A stretch of DNA of 64,000 nucleotides from Streptomyces sp. VRA16 Mangrove soil. Lineage in GTDB: Bacteria; Actinomycetota; Actinomycetes; Streptomycetales; Streptomycetaceae. Location: contig NZ_JAFVLN010000004.1 in assembly GCF_017377775.1 (NCBI RefSeq), forward strand, positions 124,001 through 188,000. The letters run 5' to 3'. Each line of letters opens with the position of its first letter. The stretch's first letter is position 1. The notes beneath the pieces were generated by a model. It was not told the DNA's origin. It did no database searches and saw only the letters and a list, made by a program, of their open reading frames with translations. This document shows positions 34,550 to 41,098 of this stretch, piece by piece. The translations under genes and the position numbers were made by a program.

Positions 34550-36253
34550 ATGGCCCACGCGGCCCCCGAGCCACCGCAGGCGCCCGACCCGCCGGAGCTC
34601 ACCGCGATCGACGCCCTTCTGGCCCGGCAGGCCGGGCAGGCGCTGCGGCACTCCTTCCAGCTCCTGGGCGGCGACGCGGCGCGCGCGGCCGCCGTGAGCG
34701 CGCCCGAGCTGCCGGTGGACCCACCGGACTGGGCGCAGGCGGTGGCGGACGCGGCGGCCGAGCCGACGGTGGTGTTCGGCCCGCTCACGGACCCGGCGGG
34801 GCGGATCGTGGACTTCGTGGACGTGGCGGCGAACACCGCGGCCCGGGTGCTGGCCCCGCGCTCGGCGCCGGGGCTCGGCCAGCGCCTGACCGTGACCCAG
34901 CCGACGGCGGTGGCGTCCGGTCTTTTCCCCGCGATGCGGCAGGTCCTGGTCAGCGGCGAGCCGCTGACCGGCCGGGACTGGGACGCCACGCTGATGGCCG
35001 ACGGCGCGCCCCTGCACCGGCGGCTGCGGATCACGGCGACGCGCTACCGCGGCCATGTCGTGGTGACCTTCGACGACACGGCCCGCCGCCACGAGCTGAT
35101 CAGCGACCGCGTCCAGGAGCAGGGCCTCATCGGCTGGGGCGAGTGGGAACTGGCCTCCGGGCACTGCGACTGGTCACCCGGCCTGTACGTGATCTTCGAC
35201 CGGGGCCCCGGTTCCGCGCCGCTCACCCTCGGTGAGCTGTCCCGCTGTCTGGTGCCGCAGGACCGCACCGCGTTCCGGGTGGCCCTGGAGCACGTGATGT
35301 CCGGGCTGCCCGTCGAACAGGACCTCCGGCTGCGCCTCACCGGTCACGTGCGTCACCTGCGCTTCGCCCTGGAGCCGCAACGGGGGGTGCGCGGCCCGGT
35401 GTGGGGCGTCCAGGCCCTCGTACGGGACGTGTCGAAGTCGTATCTGCGCCGGGTGCAGCTGAACGCGGCGGTGGACGCCGCCGAGCGGAGCGGGCAGCAG
35501 GCGGACGCGGAGGCCCGGGTCGCGGCCCGGCTGCGGGAGGCGGTGCTGCCCTCGCACCCGCCGGAGATCACGGTTCAGGGCGTGACGTCGGCGGTCGCGT
35601 ACCGGCCCGCCGAGACCCGTCCGTCGATCGGCGGCGACTGGTACAACGTGCAACCGCTGCCCGACGGCCGGGTCCTGTACGCGCTCGGCGACGCGGCGGG
35701 CCACGGCCTCGACGCGGTGGCCCGGATGGCGTCCCTGCGCGGCGGCCTCGCCGGGCTCGCCCACACGGGCCGGCCCGTCGAGGAGCTGACCGCCTGGCTG
35801 AACCTGATCACCTGCGACGAGGGCATGGACGGCACCGCCACCGCGATCGTCAGCCGGTACCACCCGGACCGCGAGCTGCTGCGCTGGGTGCGCGCGGGGC
35901 ACCTCCCGCCGGTCCTGCTGCGCGACGGCAGGGCCCACCTGCTGGACGAGCACAGGGGGCTGATGCTCGGGGTGCTGCCCGACGTGACGTACACGGCATC
36001 CGAGCTGGCGCTGCGCGAGGGCGACACGGTCCTGATGTGCACGGACGGCCTGGTGGAGCGGCGCGACCAGGACATATCCGAGGGCCTCGCGGCGCTGCTG
36101 AGCGCGGCCGAGCGATACGCGGAACTCTCGCCGCAGCAGCTGGTGGACCGGGTCAGCGCGGAGCTGCTGCCCGTGCCGCACGAGGACGACTCGTGCCTGC
36201 TGGCGCTGCGGCGCGGCCATGCCGCGGTGACCGGCCACGCGGGGGGAGACTGA
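34550..36253 (+). CDS. PP2C/SpoIIE-type serine phosphatase with PAS-like sensor
   Basis: 567 residues from ATG 34550 (AAGGA about 8 bases upstream). Residues about 55-330 look like two PAS-like sensor domains (VVFGPLTDPAGRIVDF; LIGWGEWELASGHCDWSPGL). The C-terminal ~230 residues are the SpoIIE/RsbU phosphatase: IGGDWYNV, ALGDAAGHGLDAVARM and LMCTDGLVERRDQDI. It should dephosphorylate a STAS anti-sigma antagonist and thereby switch a sigma factor. Kinase and antagonist partners are not adjacent; the STAS proteins near 3 kb lack the phosphorylatable Ser. Confidence 0.92.
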   Translation: MAHAAPEPPQAPDPPELTAIDALLARQAGQALRHSFQLLGGDAARAAAVSAPELPVDPPDWAQAVADAAAEPTVVFGPLTDPAGRIVDFVDVAANTAARVLAPRSAPGLGQRLTVTQPTAVASGLFPAMRQVLVSGEPLTGRDWDATLMADGAPLHRRLRITATRYRGHVVVTFDDTARRHELISDRVQEQGLIGWGEWELASGHCDWSPGLYVIFDRGPGSAPLTLGELSRCLVPQDRTAFRVALEHVMSGLPVEQDLRLRLTGHVRHLRFALEPQRGVRGPVWGVQALVRDVSKSYLRRVQLNAAVDAAERSGQQADAEARVAARLREAVLPSHPPEITVQGVTSAVAYRPAETRPSIGGDWYNVQPLPDGRVLYALGDAAGHGLDAVARMASLRGGLAGLAHTGRPVEELTAWLNLITCDEGMDGTATAIVSRYHPDRELLRWVRAGHLPPVLLRDGRAHLLDEHRGLMLGVLPDVTYTASELALREGDTVLMCTDGLVERRDQDISEGLAALLSAAERYAELSPQQLVDRVSAELLPVPHEDDSCLLALRRGHAAVTGHAGGD

Positions 36254-36258
36254 CCCGC

Positions 36259-36708
36259 ATGTGCCACTACTGCGGTTGCCGCGACATCCCCCTCATCAAG
36301 GAGTTCATCGCCGAGCACGAGCGGGTCACGGACACGGCGGGCGACGCGCTGCGCGCCCTGGACCGCGGCGATCCGGCGGCGGCGCGCGCCCTCGTGGACC
36401 GGATGGCCGTGGACCTCGCGGCGCACTGGAAGGGCGAGGAGGACGGCCTGTTCCGGGTGATGAGCGAGGACCCGGAGTACGCGGACTACATCGCGGCCCT
36501 GGAGTCCGAGCACCGCGGACTCGCCGCGCTGCTACCGGCGTTGGACCTCACGTCCCGCACCGACGTCGCCACGTTCACCGAGGCGGTCCACGAGCTGCAC
36601 CGGCACATCGCCAAGGAGGAGGACGGCCTGTTCCCCGCGTCGCTGACCGCGCTCTCGGGCGACGAGTGGGACGCGTCGATGGCGGCGTGGCGCGGGGCGC
36701 ATCCCTGA
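36259..36708 (+). CDS. Hemerythrin HHE-domain protein with Cys N-terminus
   Basis: 149 residues from ATG 36259, 5 bases after the phosphatase stop, so probably co-transcribed. It opens MCHYCGCRDIPLIKEF, a C-x2-C-x-C motif, then a four-helix bundle with metal ligands in AEHERV, HWKGEEDGLF, ESEHRGL and HRHIAKEEDGLF. Binds a diiron centre; roles include O2, NO or iron sensing. The coupling to a SpoIIE phosphatase suggests redox input. Confidence 0.9.
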   Translation: MCHYCGCRDIPLIKEFIAEHERVTDTAGDALRALDRGDPAAARALVDRMAVDLAAHWKGEEDGLFRVMSEDPEYADYIAALESEHRGLAALLPALDLTSRTDVATFTEAVHELHRHIAKEEDGLFPASLTALSGDEWDASMAAWRGAHP

Positions 36709-37045
36709 ACTCCCGCGCGCCGGAGCCCGGGAGACGACCGGGACGCCCCCGTGCCGTCACGCCCGCGGCGGCGGGGATCGGCAGGGCCGGGGGTGCAGTA
36801 ACGGGCGCAGGCTTGGACGCCGCAGGCGATAGCTGTCCTCCGTCCGCTGCCCTCCGACTGCTGTCCTCCGTCCGCTGCCCTCCGACTGCTGTCCTCCGTC
36901 CGCTGCCCTCCGACTGCAGGGCGACCTCGGGCGGCGTCCAGGCGTCATGCAGCGTACGAGAGTACGCCTGGCTCGGGTCCACTTGTCGTGGGATGGGGTG
37001 ACATCGACGGTGCCAGGCCGCGAGACCGGTCCGACAGGACCGTGG
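36709..37045. other. Intergenic region between hemerythrin gene and second P450 gene
   Basis: 337 bases where two operons converge (hemerythrin plus strand, P450 minus strand). It contains three perfect 28-bp repeats (listed separately) and no coding frame with family features. No clear intrinsic terminator. Confidence 0.7.
36832..36915. repeat. Three perfect 28-bp direct repeats
   Basis: Copies at 36832-36859, 36860-36887 and 36888-36915 are identical; each starts GCTGTCCTCCG. 28 is not a multiple of three, so this is not a coding repeat. It is polypyrimidine-biased and lies 130 bases past the end of the P450 operon. Confidence 0.92.
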
Positions 37046-38284
37046 TCAGTTCCGCCGCAGGTGCACGGGCAGGCTGAGCAGTCCCCGGTGGCGGGGGTTC
37101 GGCTGCCAGCGGGCCTCGTGCTGCTCGTGCGGGCGGAGGCCGGGGAAGCGCTCCACGATCCGGGCGAGCGCGATCTCCGCCTGGAGGCGGGCCAGCGAGG
37201 CGCCGAGGCAGTGATGGATGCCGTGGCCGAACGCGAGGTGCCGCGACACGTCGGCGCGCCGGATGTCGAACCGGTCCGGGTCGGGGAACACCGCGGGGTC
37301 GCGGTCCGCGCCGAGCAGCGATATGTGTACGAACTCACCCTCCTGCACGGTCACTTCACCGATCCTGACCGGCTCGGTGGCGTACCGGAGCGACGCCAGT
37401 CCGGACGGCGATTCGTAACGCAGCGCCTCTTCGACCGCGCCGCGCACCAGCGACGGGTCGGCGCGCAGTGCGGCGAGTTCGGCGGGGTGGGTGAGGAGGG
37501 AGTGGAGGGCGTTGGCGATCAGGTTGACGGTGGTCTGGTGGCCGGCGATCACCAGCAGGAACGCCATCGAGGTGATCTCGTCCTCGGTCAGCCGGTCGTC
37601 CTCCCGGGCCGTGAGCAGCGCCGACAGCAGGCCGTCGTCGGGCTGTTCGCGTTTGAGGGCCATCAGTGCGCGCAGGTAGGCGTGCATGCTCTCGGCGGTG
37701 AGGACGGAGACCTCCCCGTCGCCCGGCCCGCCGTCGAAGGTGTTGCCCCGTACCCGCAACTTCTCGTGGTCCGCGTCCGAGGCCCCGAAGAGATCGAAGA
37801 CGACCGCGACCGGCAGCGGCAGCGGCAGCGCGAAGTCGGCGATCAGTTCCGCCTCGGTCCCTGCGTCGAGGGCGTCGAGGAGCCGGTCGACATGCCGCTC
37901 GATCGAGGGGCGCAGGACCGCGGTGCGGCGCGCGGTGAACGCCTGCTGGACGAGCCGCCGCAGCCGGGTGTGGTCCGGTGGATCCGCGTTGAGCATGTGC
38001 GAGAACAGGCCGCTGCCCGGCCCCTGGTCGGCCCCGGTCCGCCGCCCGAGCCGCTGCACCGCCTGATTCTTCGACAGCCGCGGGTCGGCGAGCAGCGCCT
38101 TCGCCTCGGCGTAGCCGGTCACCACCCAGCCCTCGACCGGTGCGCCGCCCGGATAGCGGACGTGACGGATCCCGCCGTCCTCGCGCACCTCGCGGTAGAG
38201 GTCGTGCACCCGGTCCTGCCAGCCCTCACCGAGGACGGTGCCGCCGTCAGCGGGCATGGCGTACGCGGTCGCGGTGCCCGACAT
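37046..38284 (-). CDS. Cytochrome P450 (CYP107-like), second tailoring enzyme of the RiPP cluster
   Basis: 412 residues if ATG 38284 is used (GGGAG about 12 bases upstream); ATG 38257 gives 403 residues and overlaps the upstream P450 by 11 bases. All bacterial P450 marks are present (numbered from ATG 38257): I-helix AGHQT (238-242), ExxR E277-R280 and haem loop FGHGIHHCLG with Cys350. This is a normal class I monooxygenase, quite unlike its neighbour. Translationally coupled to it, so it probably acts in the same pathway: hydroxylation or an additional bond on the peptide is a guess. No ferredoxin gene is adjacent. Confidence 0.9.
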   Translation of the reverse strand: MSGTATAYAMPADGGTVLGEGWQDRVHDLYREVREDGGIRHVRYPGGAPVEGWVVTGYAEAKALLADPRLSKNQAVQRLGRRTGADQGPGSGLFSHMLNADPPDHTRLRRLVQQAFTARRTAVLRPSIERHVDRLLDALDAGTEAELIADFALPLPLPVAVVFDLFGASDADHEKLRVRGNTFDGGPGDGEVSVLTAESMHAYLRALMALKREQPDDGLLSALLTAREDDRLTEDEITSMAFLLVIAGHQTTVNLIANALHSLLTHPAELAALRADPSLVRGAVEEALRYESPSGLASLRYATEPVRIGEVTVQEGEFVHISLLGADRDPAVFPDPDRFDIRRADVSRHLAFGHGIHHCLGASLARLQAEIALARIVERFPGLRPHEQHEARWQPNPRHRGLLSLPVHLRRN

Positions 38285-39329
38285 GGACGGTCCGCACTCC
38301 CAGGAGCCCGACGAGCGGCACCTCGGCGGTCCGCTGCCCGGGTGCCACGACGAGGCCGTCCCGCCGGACGCGGTCCAGGAGCAGCTCCGCCAGTGGCAGC
38401 ACCATGTGGCGTCCCCAGCAGCGCTCACTGACGTGCCCGAACGGCATGTACCCGGGCGTGCTGTCCGGGTCGAGGGTGTCCCACCGCTCGGGGCGGAACT
38501 CGTCCGGGGCCTCCCACAGGGCGGGGTCGCGGTGGGTGAGCAGCGGCAGCATGAGGATGTCGTCGCCGGGCCCGATCCGGGGATCGATCGCCGGATACTC
38601 GGGGCTGCGGTTGCGCAGCAGGTTCCAGGACGGCGGGAGCAGCCGCATCGCCTCATACAGGATGTTCCGGTTCGAGGTCTCCTCGTCGAAGGGCGAGCCG
38701 AGCCAGAGGGCGTTGGCGACGAGCGTGGAGACGGTGAAGCAGACGGGCGCGGCCGCGCGCCGGTACATGCCCATCGCGTAGCGGCGGTCGTGGTAGCCGC
38801 GTGCTTCGGCGAACAGGTTGCCGATGTGTGTCAGATGCGGGCCGGGCTCGGGACGGAACGGCAGGGCGGCGCCCGCGACGATCGTCGACCACGTCAGCCG
38901 GGGGTCGATCTCCAGCTTGCGGGACATCAGGATGCGCAGCCGGTACGGATCGTCACGCAGGACGAGGTCGCGCAGGAAGAGGTGCCCGGTGAGAGGCCAC
39001 GGCCCCGAGAGATCCGCACCCCGTGCACCCGTCGGCAGCGGCTGCTCCAGCGCCTGGCGCACGTCCTTGCCGATGGTCCGGATCACGGACGACGCCTCGG
39101 CCTTGGCGATGGACCGCCCGTGCAGCGGTTTGAATGTCGGCCGCTCGGTCTCGGTGGCTTTCCGGGCGGCGAGAATGCGGTCGGAGAGTTCCGCGCCCGC
39201 GACACCTATCGTGTCGGGTTCCAGCCTGACGAGGTCCTTCCCGAGATGGTCGTCGATGAGTGCCTGGAGGCGCGGGGCGAATACGGTCGTACGTCGCGCG
39301 CGATAAATCGAGCGGGAAATGACGGGCAC
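38247..39329 (-). CDS. Cytochrome P450, candidate peptide cross-linking enzyme (atropopeptide P450-like)
   Basis: 360 residues from GTG 39329; GGAG lies 7 bases upstream and it is the first gene after the precursor. Haem loop FGHVSERCWG (297-306, Cys304) and ExxR EAMR (226-229) are intact, but it is about 40 residues shorter than usual. In the I-helix the A-G-x-D/E-T motif reads P-V-C-F-T (195-199): Thr kept, Ala-Gly and the acid lost. Loss of the acid-alcohol pair fits radical coupling of aromatic rings rather than hydroxylation, as in biaryl-forming P450s. In tryptorubin-type atropopeptides one P450 makes all the cross-links on the core peptide; this gene is in that place. Confidence 0.9.
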   Translation of the reverse strand: MPVISRSIYRARRTTVFAPRLQALIDDHLGKDLVRLEPDTIGVAGAELSDRILAARKATETERPTFKPLHGRSIAKAEASSVIRTIGKDVRQALEQPLPTGARGADLSGPWPLTGHLFLRDLVLRDDPYRLRILMSRKLEIDPRLTWSTIVAGAALPFRPEPGPHLTHIGNLFAEARGYHDRRYAMGMYRRAAAPVCFTVSTLVANALWLGSPFDEETSNRNILYEAMRLLPPSWNLLRNRSPEYPAIDPRIGPGDDILMLPLLTHRDPALWEAPDEFRPERWDTLDPDSTPGYMPFGHVSERCWGRHMVLPLAELLLDRVRRDGLVVAPGQRTAEVPLVGLLGVRTVHVGHRDRVRHAR

Positions 39330-39353
39330 AGAATTTCTCCGGAGAATGGCAGA

Positions 39354-39407
39354 GGGCCCGAACTCGGCGGGGCCAGTCGGTCATGAGGCTCGGCCGGGTT
39401 CGGGCCC
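39354..39407 (-). terminator. Large stem-loop between precursor and P450 genes (partial terminator)
   Basis: Arms 39354-39368 and 39393-39407, each 15 bases (GGGCCCGAACTCGGC and its complement, one G-T pair), with a 24-base loop. It sits 18 bases after the precursor stop and 25 bases before the P450 start. RiPP operons often have such a hairpin to make precursor mRNA exceed enzyme mRNA. Confidence 0.7.
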
Positions 39408-39425
39408 GGTGCTGGCACTACCGGT

Positions 39426-39509
39426 TTAGTACCAGAAATACCAGGCGCTCTTCTTGAGACTCGGCTGGTTCTTTTTGGCGGACCGCAGAGCGGTGAGGAA
39501 CTTCGACAT
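39426..39509 (-). CDS. Atropopeptide-type RiPP precursor peptide (core AWYFWY)
   Basis: 27 residues, 84 bases including TAA. Leader MSKFLTALRSAKKNQPSLKK is short, basic and ends KKS; core AWYFWY is the very C-terminus. Start is secured by AAGGAGGGGGG ending 7 bases before ATG 39509. Core A-W-Y-x-W-Y is that of tryptorubin A (AWYIWY), an atropopeptide from Streptomyces whose Trp/Tyr rings are joined by a P450; here position 4 is Phe. The next gene on the strand is a P450 with unusual I-helix. The leader must be removed by a protease not seen in this cluster. Local DNA is less GC-rich than the neighbours. Confidence 0.9.
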   Translation of the reverse strand: MSKFLTALRSAKKNQPSLKKSAWYFWY

Positions 39510-39574
39510 GAATATTCCCCCCTCCTTCGTGTTCGGATGATGGTGAACAGGGCCGGCACGCATGCCCTTTCCGA

Positions 39575-39604
39575 AGTGAAGCCGTAGACGACGCCCGTTG
39601 TCAA
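39575..39604 (-). promoter_or_regulatory. Promoter of the RiPP precursor operon
   Basis: Consensus -35 TTGACA (39604-39599), 18-bp spacer, weak -10 TTCACT (39580-39575), minus strand. The start point would be near 39568, giving a ~60-base leader before the precursor ATG. The -35 is the only exact TTGACA near this operon. Confidence 0.45.
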
Positions 39605-39801
39605 TGGGGCCCATGTCGCCTTGGTCAGTCTTTTCCATTGCGGTATTTCCTATGGCCGGGGTGAAGGATTCCGGAAATCCAATACCTGGGCCACCTGGCA
39701 ATCGCCAGTGGGAATTCAGTCATGATCGACTGGAAAGATCTGGCCATCCGGGCCGCCCGCGCCGTCGTGGGCGTCGCCCGCGAAGCACGGCACGTCGCCA
39801 C

Positions 39802-39849
39802 GCCACCAGGCCACGAGGCCACGAGGCCACCAGGCCACCAGGCCACCAG
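39802..39849. repeat. Six 8-bp tandem repeats GCCAC(C/G)AG
   Basis: Units at 39802, 39810, 39818, 39826, 39834 and 39842: four GCCACCAG and two GCCACGAG. The 8-bp period is not coding-compatible. It is in the noncoding upstream region of the hydrolase. Confidence 0.85.
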
Positions 39850-39978
39850 GGGAACGGAATCCAGCCGCAACCCGTACGAAACCCCGCGCCGCACTGTGCT
39901 TCATACACTCGGCCTACGCATCCCGGACCACGGGATCCCGGACGCGCCTGCGGGCAACCGCTCACGAGGAGAACGGAG

Positions 39979-40983
39979 TTGGCGCACATCGTTCCGATCC
40001 GCACCCCGGCCGCATGGGCGCCGCAAGGGGGCAGCACGCTCACCTTTTCCACCGTCCACGGCTACCGCCGCGCCTACCGGATCGCCGGCGAAGGACCCGC
40101 CGTACTGCTCATCCACGGCGTCGGGGCCACCTCCGCGCACTGGGAGGACTGCATCGCGGCTCTCGCGCGCCGGCACACCGTCCTCGCACCTGACCTGCTC
40201 GGGCACGGCGATTCCGCGAAGCCCCGCGCCGACTACTCGGTCGCCGCTTACGCGAACGGGCTCCGCGACCTCCTCGGTGTACTCGACATCGAACGCGTCA
40301 CGCTCGTCGGGCACTCGCTCGGTGGCGGGGTCGCCATGCAGTTCGCGTACCAGTTCCCCGAGCGCGTGGACCGGCTCGTCCTCGTCTCGACCGGCGGGGT
40401 CGGACGCCAGGTCACCCCCGTCCTGCGGGCCGCGACGCTGCCCGGCGCAGGGCTCGCGCTCGGTCTGCTGAAGGTGCCCGGCGCGCACTGGCAGATCCGC
40501 GCGTTCATCCGCGCCCTCCAGCTCCTGGACACCGGGCTCGGCGTGGACGCGGCCGACCTCGTCGACGTGGTCGACGCCCTGCCGGACCAGAGCTCCCGCG
40601 CCGCCTTCACGCGGACGCTGCGGGCCGTCGTGGACTGGCGCGGACAAGTGGTCACCATGCTGGACCGCTGCTATCTGACCCAGGGCATACCCACGCTCCT
40701 CGTGTGGGGCGACCGCGACAGCGTGCTGCCGGTGGCGCACGCCCACATCGCCCACCGGGCGATGCCCGGCAGCCGGCTGGAGATCTTCTCCGGCGCCGGG
40801 CACTTCCCGCACCACGCCGATCCCGCACGGTTCATCCGGGTCCTGGAGGACTTCATCGCCACCACCACGCCCGGCGACTGGAGCATCGAGCAGTGGCGTG
40901 AACTGCTGCGCGCAGGAGGCCCGCAGGAGAAGCGTGACATGGCACGCGAGTACCACGAGGCCAGCGAACGCAGCGCGACGTGA
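39979..40983 (+). CDS. Alpha/beta hydrolase
   Basis: 334 residues from TTG 39979 (GAGGAG 7 bases upstream), the first start that leaves a full fold and has a ribosome site. Oxyanion region LLIHGVGATSAHW, nucleophile elbow GHSLGG (Ser113), acid in LLVWGDRDSVLP and His in GAGHFPHH. No signal peptide. Broad family (lipases, epoxide hydrolases, esterases, proline iminopeptidases). Divergent from the RiPP operon; it could be a leader- or peptide-processing hydrolase, but the family more often acts on small esters. Confidence 0.85.
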   Translation: MAHIVPIRTPAAWAPQGGSTLTFSTVHGYRRAYRIAGEGPAVLLIHGVGATSAHWEDCIAALARRHTVLAPDLLGHGDSAKPRADYSVAAYANGLRDLLGVLDIERVTLVGHSLGGGVAMQFAYQFPERVDRLVLVSTGGVGRQVTPVLRAATLPGAGLALGLLKVPGAHWQIRAFIRALQLLDTGLGVDAADLVDVVDALPDQSSRAAFTRTLRAVVDWRGQVVTMLDRCYLTQGIPTLLVWGDRDSVLPVAHAHIAHRAMPGSRLEIFSGAGHFPHHADPARFIRVLEDFIATTTPGDWSIEQWRELLRAGGPQEKRDMAREYHEASERSAT

Positions 40984-41098
40984 GAAGGGTCAGGGTGTCG
41001 GTGACGGCTGCCGTTCCGGGTGGGACGTCGGCGTCAGTGGCGCGCACACCGTGACGTCGCGGGCGCAGGTGCACCATCGCCTGACGTGTCGACCGTCG

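Larger units (their letters stand above)
39510..39978. other. Divergent intergenic region of the RiPP cluster
   Basis: 469 bases between the precursor and the hydrolase. Contains the TTGACA promoter, a moderately AT-rich stretch (39600-39720) and an 8-bp tandem repeat. A frame opening at ATG 39722 (first residues MIDWKDLAIRAARAVVGVAR) could make a small amphipathic peptide but runs into the repeat, and I do not call it. Confidence 0.6.

Noticed and set aside
39722..40471. Small peptide start MIDWKDLAIRAARAVVGVAR in the divergent region
   Set aside because: Weak ribosome site, frame then passes through the 8-bp repeats and out-of-frame into the hydrolase. No aromatic core, so not a second precursor that I can support.
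40984..41098. A small gene between hydrolase and AfsR-type regulator
   Set aside because: 115 bases, no start with ribosome site and no coding bias.
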